Shown here: positions 8,143 through 16,947 of the stretch, piece after piece
Layout: each line of letters begins with the position of its first letter
Numbering within the stretch: the stretch's first letter is position 1
DNA from: Microbacterium croceum
Lineage (GTDB): Bacteria; Actinomycetota; Actinomycetes; Actinomycetales; Microbacteriaceae
Assembly: GCF_023091245.1 (NCBI RefSeq)
Contig: NZ_JAHWXN010000002.1
Span: 124,001-188,000, forward strand
Length of the DNA: 64,000 nucleotides
Reading direction: 5' to 3'
Notes under the pieces: model-generated
What the model saw: the letters and a program-made list of their open reading frames with translations, nothing else
Told to the model about the DNA's origin: nothing
Databases searched by the model: none
Position numbers and translations under genes: made by a program

Positions 8143-9591
8143 GTGCCCGAAGCATCAGCGAACATCGGAGTCGTCGGACTCGCCGTCATGGGGTCGAATC
8201 TCGCCCGCAACCTCGCCAGCCGCGAGGGGAACACGGTGGCGATCTTCAACCGCAGCTACGAGAAGACGCAGTCCCTTCTCGATGCGCACCCGGAGGCCGA
8301 GTTCGTCCCGGCCCAGACCTACCAGGAGTTCGCGGACAGCCTGCAGAAGCCGCGCACGGCGATCATCATGGTCAAGGCCGGTGGCCCCACCGACGCCGTG
8401 ATCGACTCGCTGGTCGAGGTGTTCGAGCCCGGCGACATCATCGTCGACGGCGGCAACGCGTACTTCCCCGACACGATCCGCCGCGAGAAGGCCGTCCGCG
8501 AGACGGGCATCAACTTCGTCGGCGCCGGCATCTCCGGTGGTGAAGAAGGTGCCCTGCTGGGTCCGTCGATCATGCCCGGTGGCTCCGACGAGTCCTGGGT
8601 CACGCTCGGCCCGATCCTGAAGTCGATCGCCGCGGTCGCCGAGGGCGAGCCGTGCGTCACGCACGTCGGCCACGACGGCGCCGGCCACTTCGTGAAGATG
8701 GTGCACAACGGCATCGAATACGCCGACATGCAGCTGATCGCCGAGGCGTACGACCTGATCCGTCGCGGTACCGGCAAGACCCCCGCGGAGATCGCGGAGA
8801 TCTTCGCGGAGTGGAACCGCGGCGAACTCGAGTCGTACCTGATCGAGATCACCGCCGAGGTGCTTCGCCAGGTCGACGCCGACACCGGCAAGCCGCTGGT
8901 CGACGTGATCCTCGACCAGGCCGGCGCCAAGGGCACGGGCGCCTGGACGGTGCAGACCGCACTCGCCCTCGGCGTTCCCGTGTCCGGTATCGCGGAAGCC
9001 ACCTTCGCCCGGTCGCTGTCGTCCCACCCGGAACAGCGCGCCGTCGCCGGATCGCTCCCCGGCCCGGACGACGCCTTCACGGTCGCCGACCCGGACGCGT
9101 TCATCGAGGACGTGCGCCTGGCCCTGTACGCGTCCAAGATCGTCGCCTACTCGCAGGGATTCGATGAGATCCGTGCCGGTGCCGCTGAATACGACTGGAA
9201 CATCGACCTCGGAGCCATCTCGAAGATCTGGCGCGGCGGGTGCATCATCCGCGCCCAGTTCCTCAACCGCATCGCCGACGCGTACGCCGCCGAGCCTGCA
9301 CTGCCGGTGCTGCTCACCGCCCCGTACTTCACCGAGGCCATCACCCGTGCCCAGGCCGCGTGGCGCCGCGTCGTCATCGCCGCCGCGGCCGCCGGCATCC
9401 CCGCCCCCGCGTTCTCGTCCTCGCTGTCGTACTACGACGGCATCCGGGCCGACCGGCTCCCCGCCGCTCTCGTGCAGGGGCAGCGCGACTTCTTCGGTGC
9501 ACACACCTACAAGCGCATCGACAAGCCGGGCACGTTCCACACCCAGTGGTCCGGCGACCGCACCGAGATCGAAGCAGAAGACACCCACTGA
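8143..9591 (+). CDS. gnd: 6-phosphogluconate dehydrogenase, decarboxylating (NADP-type)
   Basis: Converts 6-phosphogluconate to ribulose 5-phosphate with NADPH and CO2 release. At 482 aa it is the long dimeric type. NADP-binding GVVGLAVMGSNLARNLA; substrate loop GISGGEEGALLGPSIMPGG; catalytic lysine in GHFVKMVHNGIEY (about residue 187); C-terminal YKRIDKPGTFHTQW supplies the Arg/His that grip the phosphate. The start is GTG with GAGGAG upstream, and a strong terminator follows. With gntK in the window, gluconate can be routed straight to the pentose phosphate pathway. Confidence 0.97.
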   Translation: MPEASANIGVVGLAVMGSNLARNLASREGNTVAIFNRSYEKTQSLLDAHPEAEFVPAQTYQEFADSLQKPRTAIIMVKAGGPTDAVIDSLVEVFEPGDIIVDGGNAYFPDTIRREKAVRETGINFVGAGISGGEEGALLGPSIMPGGSDESWVTLGPILKSIAAVAEGEPCVTHVGHDGAGHFVKMVHNGIEYADMQLIAEAYDLIRRGTGKTPAEIAEIFAEWNRGELESYLIEITAEVLRQVDADTGKPLVDVILDQAGAKGTGAWTVQTALALGVPVSGIAEATFARSLSSHPEQRAVAGSLPGPDDAFTVADPDAFIEDVRLALYASKIVAYSQGFDEIRAGAAEYDWNIDLGAISKIWRGGCIIRAQFLNRIADAYAAEPALPVLLTAPYFTEAITRAQAAWRRVVIAAAAAGIPAPAFSSSLSYYDGIRADRLPAALVQGQRDFFGAHTYKRIDKPGTFHTQWSGDRTEIEAEDTH

Positions 9592-9612
9592 CGCCGTCAC
9601 GGACAGCATGAA

Positions 9613-9642
9613 GGGGGCCCGGCTGACACCGGGCCCCCTTTT
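9613..9642 (+). terminator. intrinsic terminator of gnd
   Basis: Perfect 10-bp stem GGGGGCCCGG / CCGGGCCCCC (9613-9622, 9629-9638), 6-base loop, then TTTT. It starts 21 bases after the gnd stop and is also usable by the convergent ABC gene. Confidence 0.9.
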
Positions 9643-9653
9643 CGCTGCATTCC

Positions 9654-10379
9654 TCAGCGGGTGATGTCCTGCACCGTCCCCTTCGAGAGCCGGAGGCGCC
9701 GCGTGGCACGACGGGCGACTGCCGAATCGTGGGTGACCAGGATCATCGTGATGCCCTCCGCGCACAGCGACTCGAGCAGCGCGAGGATCTCGTCACGCAT
9801 GCTCTCGTCGAGGTTGCCCGTCGGTTCATCCGCGAGCAGCACGCGCGGTCGCTTCACGATCGCCCGTGCGATCGCCACACGCTGCTGCTGTCCGCCGGAG
9901 AGCTCGGTGGGCAGATGATCCCCGCGGTCCGCGAGCCCGACGTGCGCGAGCGCCTCGACCACCCGCCGCAGCCGCTCCGCCTTGTCGAGCCTCATCGGCT
10001 CCAGAGCCATGTTCACGTTCTCCGCGGCGGTGAGCGTGGGGATGAGATTGAACCCCTGGAAGACGAAACCGATCTCCTCGGCCCGGATACGTCCGAGCTC
10101 CTTCGCCGAAGCGGTCGCGAGCTCCTTTCCGTTCAGCAGGAGCGAGCCCGTCGACGGAGAATCGAGAGCACCGAGCAGCTGCAGCAGGGTCGACTTCCCT
10201 CCCCCGGTCGGGCCCTGGATCGTGACGAACTCTCCGGGCATGATCTCCAGGTCCACCCCGGTCAGCGCCTTCACCGTCCGCCCCTTCTGCGCGTAGGTGC
10301 GAGTGACGCCCGTCGCGCGATACAGCGGTCGGTTCTCTTCTGTCGTCGGCGCCGTGGGCGCCAGGTCTGCAATGGTCAT
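9654..10379 (-). CDS. ABC transporter ATP-binding protein (LolD/MacB type)
   Basis: 241-aa cytoplasmic ATPase. Walker A GPTGGGKST, Q-loop in FVFQGFNLIP, signature LSGGQQQRVAIARA, Walker B VLLADEPTGNLD and switch His in LVTHD are all present. The PTGNLD ending of Walker B is typical of the MacB/LolD/FtsE group that powers FtsX-fold permeases. The start ATG has AAGGAG. It lies 52 bases downstream of the matching permease, and the pair is divergent from a two-component system. The likely role is export or envelope-stress extrusion of a peptide, lipid or antibiotic. Confidence 0.93.
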   Translation of the reverse strand: MTIADLAPTAPTTEENRPLYRATGVTRTYAQKGRTVKALTGVDLEIMPGEFVTIQGPTGGGKSTLLQLLGALDSPSTGSLLLNGKELATASAKELGRIRAEEIGFVFQGFNLIPTLTAAENVNMALEPMRLDKAERLRRVVEALAHVGLADRGDHLPTELSGGQQQRVAIARAIVKRPRVLLADEPTGNLDESMRDEILALLESLCAEGITMILVTHDSAVARRATRRLRLSKGTVQDITR

Positions 10380-10431
10380 GTCTGTCTCCTTGGGATCGAG
10401 TGTCTGAGGTGGCGGGCGTCGTCCGGGTTGG

Positions 10432-11907
10432 TCAGGCCACCGACCGGAGCGCCTCAGCCGGGCTGAGTCGCGCGGCGCGCCATCCGCCGAACGCTCCGGC
10501 GATCAGTCCGCCGAGCACGGCGAGTCCGACGGCTGCGACCAGCACCCACGGAGTGAACGGCGCCTGCAAGACGATGTCCGCCGCCTGGGTGGCCTGGAAC
10601 ATCGGACCCCCTGCGCCGCCGGTGGGACCGCCGCCCATTCCTCCGGGGCCCGCCGGAGTCGAACTGGCGGTCGTCGCCGCCACAGTCGGACGGATGATGT
10701 TGATCGCCACGATGCCCGCGATGCCGAGCACGAGTCCGACGGCGCCGCCGATGAGGCCCTGCACCATGGATTCACCGGCCACTTGACGCACGACGCGGCC
10801 GTTCGACCAGCCGATCGCCTTGAGCGTTCCGAACTCACGGGTGCGTCGCCCGACGCCCGAGAGGGTGAGCAGCACCGACAGCAGCACGGCGACCGCGAGC
10901 ACGATGATCGAGAGCCAGGTACCGAGATTGGTGATGAGAGACGTGGCGCTGGAGAGCGAGCCGGAGACGGTCGACGCGAGTTCGGCCTCGGAGGTGACCG
11001 TCGCATCGGGCAGCTCATCGGCGAGCGCTGCCTGAACGGAGTCGATCGAGGCTGCAGAGTCCGCCTGCACGTAGACCGTGGAGATGACGTCGTCCACCCC
11101 CGCGAGCTCTTGCGCGATGTCGAGAGGGAGGTAGACGTTCGCCGCGGTGTCGGCGGTGCCGGACGTGGAGGTGAGGATGCCGACGACCTCGACATCGGAG
11201 CCGGCGACGTCGATGGTGTCACCGACCGCGATCTCGTTCGTCGTGGCGTAGGTGCTGTCGACGAGGGCGACGAGGGCGCCGCTGTCGTCGCCCTCGAACG
11301 CACGGCCGTCGCTGACCTCGACGGAGGCGAGTGGGCCGATGGCCGTCGCTGCGGGATCGATGCCGAGCACCGAGAACGAGTCGACATCGAAAGCACCTCC
11401 ACCGGCGCCGTCCGCTCCGCCGGCCGGCGGTGCCTGGCCTTCTGCCGGCATGCCGCCTTCTGCGTCATCCGGCGGGCCGAAGCCGCCGCTGGGAAGCTCG
11501 CCGGAGAACGTGGAGTTCGTGAGGCTCAACGCACCGGCCGCTGCAGCCACCCCGTCGGTGGAGGCGACCGTGTCGAGCACGGAGGCGTCGAGCGTGCCCC
11601 GCGTGAAGTCGGTGCTGAGCCTCGACTGGTTCAGCGTCGTGGTGTCGCCGTCGGTCTCTCCGGAGTCCGCATCGAACTCGAACCGGGGGCCACCACCCTC
11701 CCCCGGCTCAGCGGCGGCGCCGGTGACGGTGAGGTCGGTGCCGACGCCGTACACGGATTCCAGGGCCTGCGCCTGGGCATCGCGCACACCGGCGGTGAGC
11801 GCGTTCACGATGATCACGAGGGCGATCGCTATCGCCAACCCGATCGCGACGATCATGGTCTGCTTCTTGCGGCCGGCGAGTTCGCGCCGCAGATATGTTC
11901 CGTACAT
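10432..11907 (-). CDS. ABC transporter permease with MacB-type periplasmic domain (FtsX fold)
   Basis: 491 aa. TM1 near the N-terminus (IVAIGLAIAIALVIIVNAL), then a large extracytoplasmic MacB_PCD region (about residues 40-330) containing a Gly/Pro/Ala-rich stretch around residues 150-190. The C-terminal FtsX domain has three TM segments and the typical FGTLKAIGWSNGRVVRQVAGESMVQGLIGG region. ATG follows AAGGAG. It forms an operon with the ATPase at 9654. A MacB-like efflux role near a sensor kinase is common for antimicrobial-peptide or envelope-stress response; the substrate is unknown. Confidence 0.92.
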   Translation of the reverse strand: MYGTYLRRELAGRKKQTMIVAIGLAIAIALVIIVNALTAGVRDAQAQALESVYGVGTDLTVTGAAAEPGEGGGPRFEFDADSGETDGDTTTLNQSRLSTDFTRGTLDASVLDTVASTDGVAAAAGALSLTNSTFSGELPSGGFGPPDDAEGGMPAEGQAPPAGGADGAGGGAFDVDSFSVLGIDPAATAIGPLASVEVSDGRAFEGDDSGALVALVDSTYATTNEIAVGDTIDVAGSDVEVVGILTSTSGTADTAANVYLPLDIAQELAGVDDVISTVYVQADSAASIDSVQAALADELPDATVTSEAELASTVSGSLSSATSLITNLGTWLSIIVLAVAVLLSVLLTLSGVGRRTREFGTLKAIGWSNGRVVRQVAGESMVQGLIGGAVGLVLGIAGIVAINIIRPTVAATTASSTPAGPGGMGGGPTGGAGGPMFQATQAADIVLQAPFTPWVLVAAVGLAVLGGLIAGAFGGWRAARLSPAEALRSVA

Positions 11908-11961
11908 CTGTCTCCTTCTGCCGCGGACATCGCGGGGCGGGATCGACGTTAGGGAGCGCCG

Positions 11962-12083
11962 CTATGCGGATTCGAGGGGCGGATGATGAGAACGCTATGG
12001 GGCGCCGCATCCGCGCGTCCCCGCACCTTCCCAGACAAGACATAGCCTTCTCCATAGAAATCACATAGGAGATTCCGCAGAAT
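11962..12083. promoter_or_regulatory. phased CTATG/CATAG repeats and leaderless promoter of the response regulator
   Basis: CTATG occurs at 11962 and 11995 (33 bases apart) and CATAG at 12041, 12053 and 12064 (12 and 11 apart), so all lie near helical phase. CAGAAT (12078-12083) lies 6 bases before the ATG at 12090. The three CATAG copies cover the -35 area of that promoter. Helically phased direct repeats of this kind are what OmpR/PhoB-type regulators bind. Confidence 0.5.
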
Positions 12084-12089
12084 GGTCGC

Positions 12090-12818
12090 ATGAGCAACGA
12101 CCTCCCCGAACTGCGCCGCCCCGACGGCTCCCCCCTGCGCATCCTCGCCGTCGATGACGAGCAGATGCTCACCGATCTTCTCGCGATGGCGCTGCGGATG
12201 GAGGGCTGGGAGGTGCGCACGGCCTCATCCGGCCTCGAAGCGCTCCAGGTCGCCCGCGAGTTCGAACCCGACGCCCTCGTGCTCGACATCATGATGCCCG
12301 ATCTCGACGGCATGGCCGTGCTGAAGAGGCTGCGCGAATCCGGGAACCTCGTGCCCGTGCTGTTCCTGACCGCGAAGGATGCCGTCGGCGATCGCGTCGC
12401 CGGCCTGACCGCGGGCGGCGACGACTACGTCACCAAGCCTTTCAGCCTGGAGGAGGTGATCGCGCGACTGCGCGCCATCATCCGTCGCACCGGCCACGCC
12501 ACCGCCGACGACGGTCAGTCGATCCTCCGTGTCGCCGACCTCACCCTCAACGAAGACAGCCATGAGGTCATGCGCGACGGCACCGAGATCGACCTCACCG
12601 CGACCGAGTTCGAACTGCTCCGCTACCTGATGCGCAACGAGCGCCGAGTGCTGTCGAAGGCGCAGATCCTCGACCGCGTGTGGAGCTACGACTTCGGCGG
12701 CAAGTCGTCCGTCGTCGAGCTGTACATCTCGTACCTGCGCAAGAAGATCGACGCGGGGCGCACACCGCTGTTGCACACCGTTCGCGGCGTCGGCTACATG
12801 ATCAAGGCGCCTCAGTGA
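12090..12818 (+). CDS. OmpR/PhoB-family response regulator
   Basis: 242 aa. Receiver domain (about residues 16-130) with acidic pair D22-D23, phospho-acceptor D66 in LVLDIMMPDLDG, a Thr in LFLTAKD and Lys in VTKPFSLEE. The C-terminal winged helix (about 145-240) contains LTATEFELLRYLMRN and VVELYISYLRKKID. It is transcribed away from the MacB-like exporter and overlaps the kinase gene by 4 bases (GTGA). The CATAG repeats upstream suggest autoregulation and control of the exporter. Confidence 0.96.
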   Translation: MSNDLPELRRPDGSPLRILAVDDEQMLTDLLAMALRMEGWEVRTASSGLEALQVAREFEPDALVLDIMMPDLDGMAVLKRLRESGNLVPVLFLTAKDAVGDRVAGLTAGGDDYVTKPFSLEEVIARLRAIIRRTGHATADDGQSILRVADLTLNEDSHEVMRDGTEIDLTATEFELLRYLMRNERRVLSKAQILDRVWSYDFGGKSSVVELYISYLRKKIDAGRTPLLHTVRGVGYMIKAPQ

Positions 12819-14332
12819 GCAGGACGGGGATGATGCGGCGCCCGATGAGCCTGCAGACACGGCTCATGACCGCCGTGATCGGGTTCGTCTCGCTCATCCT
12901 CGTGATCGTCGCCGTGATCACCAGTGCACTGCTGACCACCACCATGGAGCAGCAGCTCGACGAGAAGCTCTATACCAACGCCCGCGGTCTCAGCACCTTG
13001 GTGGAGCAGGTACCGCCGAGCAAGGCGACCGTCGACAACGTGCTGCCTGCACAGCTCCCTCCCGTGTCGCCGGGCCTGCTGTTCGCGGTCTTCAGCCAGG
13101 TCACGGGAGCGAGCGGTGTGATCATCTCGACGGACGAGGGCGCCATCACCGGCACGGCGACGACGCTGACCAATGCGCAGCTCGCGCAGATCGCCACGGC
13201 GCTCGGCACCGAGCACATCGCGAACGCCACGATCGAGAACGTCGGCTCCTATCGCGTCGCCGTCAGCACGACGCCGAGCGGTGTCCTGATCGTGACGGGA
13301 CTCCCCCGCGACGACATCCAGAACCAGCTCGCGACCCTGCTCACGGTGATCGCGCTGGCGACGCTCGGCGGACTCATCCTGCTCGCACTGACCACGGCGA
13401 TCACGATCAGGGTCAGCCTCCGACCGCTGCGAGCGGTGGCCGCCACGGCGATGCGCGTCGCGAATCAACCGCTCGACCGCGGCGAAGTGACCATCACGGA
13501 ACGCATCCCGGCGTCCCAATCCGATCCCCGCACCGAGACCGGGCTTGTGGGCGCGTCCCTGAACACGCTGCTGGATCACGTCGATGCCTCGCTCGCCGCG
13601 CGGCAGAAGAACGAAGAGCGGATGCGGCGCTTCGTCGCCGATGCCAGCCACGAACTACGGACGCCGCTGGCTTCCATCCGCGGATACTCCGAACTCTCCC
13701 TCCGCGCACTGAGCAAGCAGTCGCCGGAGGAGGCGATCGAGGGCACCACGTCATCGCTCGAGCGCATCCAGGCCCAGTCGCTGCGGATGACCCGCCTCGT
13801 CGAGGATCTGCTGCTGCTGGCACGCCTCGATGAGGGGCGAGAACTCGTCTACGGCACGGTCGACCTGGCCCAGCTCGCTCTCGAAGGCCTCTCAGACGCC
13901 CGCCCGACGGCAATCGATCATGAGTGGAGCATCGAGGTTCCGGACGAGCCTGTCGTGATCGTCGGCGACGCCGGACGTATGCATCAGGTCGTGGCGAATC
14001 TGCTCGCCAACGCGCGCACACACACCCCCGCCGGCACCGTGATCACCCTGAGCGTCGCCCAGGAGGATGACGAGGCCGTGCTCCGCGTGCACGACAACGG
14101 ACCCGGTATCGACCCCGATGTGCGCGACGAGCTCTTCGCGCGCTTCGCCCGCGGCGACAGCTCCCGTGCCAGGCAGACCGGCGGTACGGGACTCGGGCTC
14201 GCCATCGCAAAGGCGATCGTGGAGGGTCACGGCGGTCACATCACCGTTGCCAGCGAGCCGGGCGACACCACCTTCACGGTGCGGATCCCGGTGAACCCGA
14301 CCCACAGCGCGGCATCCGATTCCGCGTCCTGA
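12815..14332 (+). CDS. sensor histidine kinase
   Basis: 505 aa from the GTG that overlaps the response-regulator stop; ATG codons at 12830 and 12833 are alternatives. TM1 is about residues 17-40, followed by an extracytoplasmic sensor region to about 165, TM2 and HAMP. The phospho-acceptor H279 is in DASHELRTPLASIRGYSEL. The ATPase domain has the N-box NLLANARTHTPAGT, G1 DNGPGID and G2 GGTGLGLAIAKAIVEGHGG. Domain order matches the PrrB/MprB-like actinobacterial kinases. The signal is unknown; the neighbouring MacB-like exporter suggests an envelope or antimicrobial cue. Confidence 0.95.
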   Translation: MSRTGMMRRPMSLQTRLMTAVIGFVSLILVIVAVITSALLTTTMEQQLDEKLYTNARGLSTLVEQVPPSKATVDNVLPAQLPPVSPGLLFAVFSQVTGASGVIISTDEGAITGTATTLTNAQLAQIATALGTEHIANATIENVGSYRVAVSTTPSGVLIVTGLPRDDIQNQLATLLTVIALATLGGLILLALTTAITIRVSLRPLRAVAATAMRVANQPLDRGEVTITERIPASQSDPRTETGLVGASLNTLLDHVDASLAARQKNEERMRRFVADASHELRTPLASIRGYSELSLRALSKQSPEEAIEGTTSSLERIQAQSLRMTRLVEDLLLLARLDEGRELVYGTVDLAQLALEGLSDARPTAIDHEWSIEVPDEPVVIVGDAGRMHQVVANLLANARTHTPAGTVITLSVAQEDDEAVLRVHDNGPGIDPDVRDELFARFARGDSSRARQTGGTGLGLAIAKAIVEGHGGHITVASEPGDTTFTVRIPVNPTHSAASDSAS

Positions 14333-14354
14333 CTCGGGTGCCGGTCTGTCGGCC

Positions 14355-14439
14355 GCGCGACCCGCAGGAGATCTCACGGGATGAAGGAGGAATCCGAGGG
14401 TTCGGTCCTTCAGGTCGTGAGATCTCCTTCGCGTCGCGC
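14355..14439. repeat. 85-base imperfect inverted repeat between convergent genes
   Basis: Nested arms: GCGCGAC/GTCGCGC (14355-14361, 14433-14439), GGAGATCTCACG/CGTGAGATCTCC (14367-14378, 14416-14427) and TGAAGGA/TCCTTCA (14382-14388, 14406-14412). They are separated by symmetric 5x5 and 3x3 internal loops around a 17-base apical loop. All 26 pairs are Watson-Crick. It lies between the kinase stop and the stop of the convergent flavin-transfer operon, so a bidirectional terminator is the simplest reading. No T-run is present. Confidence 0.7.
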
Positions 14440-14454
14440 GACGGAACGCAGGTC

Positions 14455-16038
14455 TCAGTAGCCGGCGAAGGCGTCGGTCGTGAGGCTGCGGGCCTTCTGC
14501 AACGCCGGCGCGAGGTCGGCGATCAGCCGTGGCGGGCCCGAGATGAACGCGTGACGGCTGCCGAGATCGCCGACCGCACGCTCGAGGCCAGCGGCGTCCA
14601 GGCGGGCACCCTGCGCCCAGGTCCAGTGCGCGGGGAGATCGGCGGGCTCGTCCTTCGTGAACACGATGGTGCGCACACCGGTCGCGGCCAGCTCATCACG
14701 GAACGCCAGCTCTGCAGCCTCCGCGGCGACGTATACCAGCACCACATCGCGCCGCTCCCCCGTGGCCTGCAGTTGACGCAGCTGCGAGACGAACGGCGTG
14801 ACGCCGATCCCGGCCGCGAGCATGAGCACCGGAGTCTCGCCGCGCGGCAGGATGAAGTCGCCCCAGGTGCCTGTGACGGCGAGCACCGCACCGGGCTGCG
14901 CCTCGGCGAGCGCCCGCTTATAGCTGGACGGGTGCTTCTGGTCGCCGTTCTTGTAGGCGATGCGGAGCGTGGGAAGGTCGGCCGGCGCCGATACGATGCT
15001 GAACTCGCGACGAGTGCCACGCGCGTCCGGCCGGTGGTGCGGCACATCCAGTTCGAGGTACTGGCCGGGGAGGAATGCGAGCTTGCCCTTCGCGCGGAAG
15101 GTGAGCTCCTGTGCCGTGGGGGTGATGAAGGCCCGTCGTTCGAGCACGAGACGCACCGAGCCGCGCAGGGCGAACGCGAACGCCAGCAGGTTGCCGATCA
15201 GCAGCGCGCGCTCCTGACCGAGCGTGAACAGGCCGGCGACGGAGATCGGCCATCCCGCCAGCAGTCCCACCAGCACGGCGACCGAGAGCTGCTGCCACCG
15301 GCGGGGCGGCAGCGTCAGCGGCTCGGAGAGCATGAAGGCGCCGAGGAACAGGAACGGCGACTGCAGCAGCGCGAACTGCACAGCGGTGGAGAAGTCGAAG
15401 GCGACGTCGAACTGCTGCGCCTGCACGAGCTGTCGCACGAGCGAGGTCCCGAGCGCGACGACCAGGAAGAGCAGCACCACCCGCACCTTCTCGGTGCGCC
15501 ACAGCACGGCGAGCCCGAGCAGTGCCACCGGGAGGGCGAGCGACGGCGTGCCGACCCACCACGACGCGGAGGTGCCCAACCACTCGAACGCCCCGAAGGA
15601 GCCGAGGATCGAGACGAATGCGGCACCGAATGCCGCCGGGTTCAGGATGTGCCGCCCGCGCCAGGCGATCAGGTACTTCGACAGGCTCGCGAGGGCACCA
15701 GCCACCGCGAGCCCCAGCAGCGTGGTGGGTTCGAGCCCCGGACGCAGCACGAACAGCAGGATCAGCGCCGTGACCAGAGACGATTCGATGCGCCAGGGCA
15801 GCCGGATGACGCGCTGCGCCGCGGCATCCACCCCGGAGATGACCACCGCGAGCACCACGAAGGATACGAGCATCTCGACCGGCGTGGGCGAGACGATCAC
15901 CCCCAGCAGCGAGAGCAGGAAGGCGATCACCGCCAGCGTCATGAGGGCGAACAGCACCAGGCGGTACATCGACAGGGCACCCAGCAGGGCGAGCACCCGC
16001 TGTCGGGCGGCGGTGAATGCGGTGATCACGTGGTCCAC
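14455..16038 (-). CDS. NQR2/RnfD-like membrane domain fused to ferredoxin-NAD(P) reductase domain
   Basis: 527 aa. About residues 1-300 form 9-10 hydrophobic segments; HILNPAAFGAAFVSILG resembles the conserved element of NqrB/RnfD proteins. The C-terminal 230 residues are an FNR module: FAD-binding RREFSIVSAP, NAD-binding LMLAAGIGVTPFVSQLRQL and the FISGPPRLI ending. It should take electrons from cytosolic NAD(P)H to a membrane flavin and onward. The start is GTG after AGGGAAGA. It is the last gene of the operon with ApbE and an FMN-binding lipoprotein, which would supply and receive covalent FMN outside the membrane. Confidence 0.85.
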   Translation of the reverse strand: MDHVITAFTAARQRVLALLGALSMYRLVLFALMTLAVIAFLLSLLGVIVSPTPVEMLVSFVVLAVVISGVDAAAQRVIRLPWRIESSLVTALILLFVLRPGLEPTTLLGLAVAGALASLSKYLIAWRGRHILNPAAFGAAFVSILGSFGAFEWLGTSASWWVGTPSLALPVALLGLAVLWRTEKVRVVLLFLVVALGTSLVRQLVQAQQFDVAFDFSTAVQFALLQSPFLFLGAFMLSEPLTLPPRRWQQLSVAVLVGLLAGWPISVAGLFTLGQERALLIGNLLAFAFALRGSVRLVLERRAFITPTAQELTFRAKGKLAFLPGQYLELDVPHHRPDARGTRREFSIVSAPADLPTLRIAYKNGDQKHPSSYKRALAEAQPGAVLAVTGTWGDFILPRGETPVLMLAAGIGVTPFVSQLRQLQATGERRDVVLVYVAAEAAELAFRDELAATGVRTIVFTKDEPADLPAHWTWAQGARLDAAGLERAVGDLGSRHAFISGPPRLIADLAPALQKARSLTTDAFAGY

Positions 16039-16044
16039 TCTTCC

Positions 16045-16926
16045 CTAGTTCGAGGGTGCAGGGGCGCGGGTGGCGCCCGCGAGGAACAGTTCGGCGTCGC
16101 AGCCGGGTGAGCGCTGGACGCGGCCGTCGGTGCTCATGCGCACCCACTCCACGTCCCACTCCGCGGCGAGCTCGGGCCCGCCGTCGAAGAACAGAGCGGT
16201 GGCGACGGCATCCGCCGTCATCGCGTCCGGCGCGAGCGCCCACGTCGCCGCCCAGGTGCGCACGGGCATTCCGGTTCGCGCATCGAGCACGTGATGCAGA
16301 CCATCGCCCCACGCGCGTCGGTTGATGGCGGAGGCGCACAGCGCACCGTCGGTGAGCGTGACGACCCCGATCGCCTTGGTCGCGTCATACGGATGCTCCA
16401 GCGCGACGCGCGTCTGCACGCCGCGCACCCGCATGTCGCCACCGGCGTCGACGACCAGCGCACCCGGGACGGAGGCCAGCGCCGCCGCGACGAGATCCAC
16501 CAGCCGTCCCTTGCCGAGCGCCCCCACATCGAGGAGCACCGGAGCGGGAGCCTGCACGGCGTGCGCGGTCCAGCTGATGCGCTCCTGCCACGCCTCGGGA
16601 GCCGGCCGCGGCACTCCGGCGGTCAGCGAGTAGTCCGCGTCGTAGCCGAGAGCGTCGAGGCTCTGCGCCACCAGCGGGTTGACCGCGCCCCCGGTCGCAC
16701 GCGACAGCTCACGGTACGCGTCGAGCATGGTTCCGGCATCCGCCGAGACGAGAGCGCCGCCCTCCGTCCCCAACCGGGTCACGCCGGAGTCTGCCCGGAA
16801 GCGCGACCACTCGCGGTCGAACCGCTCGATCTCGGCCGAGACCAGAGCCCGGGCGTCGGACGTCACCTCTGCGGCGGTCTCGATCTCCCAGCGGGTGCCG
16901 ATCGCGTCGAACTGCCAGATCGCCAT
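16045..16926 (-). CDS. apbE: FAD:protein FMN transferase (ApbE family)
   Basis: Transfers FMN from FAD to a Ser/Thr of target flavoproteins, Mg-dependent. 293 aa. Visible family elements are ALGKGRLVDLVAAAL, VVDAGGDMRVRG and the C-terminal INRRAWGDGLHHVLDARTGMPV, which holds the conserved H-x-x-D and G residues. No signal peptide or lipobox is seen, unlike many Gram-negative ApbE proteins, so its cellular side is unclear. It sits between the FMN-binding lipoprotein (21-base gap) and the RnfD-FNR fusion (6-base gap), so both are probable substrates. Confidence 0.93.
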   Translation of the reverse strand: MAIWQFDAIGTRWEIETAAEVTSDARALVSAEIERFDREWSRFRADSGVTRLGTEGGALVSADAGTMLDAYRELSRATGGAVNPLVAQSLDALGYDADYSLTAGVPRPAPEAWQERISWTAHAVQAPAPVLLDVGALGKGRLVDLVAAALASVPGALVVDAGGDMRVRGVQTRVALEHPYDATKAIGVVTLTDGALCASAINRRAWGDGLHHVLDARTGMPVRTWAATWALAPDAMTADAVATALFFDGGPELAAEWDVEWVRMSTDGRVQRSPGCDAELFLAGATRAPAPSN

Positions 16927-16947
16927 GATGTGCCGCGGGTCGCCGGG

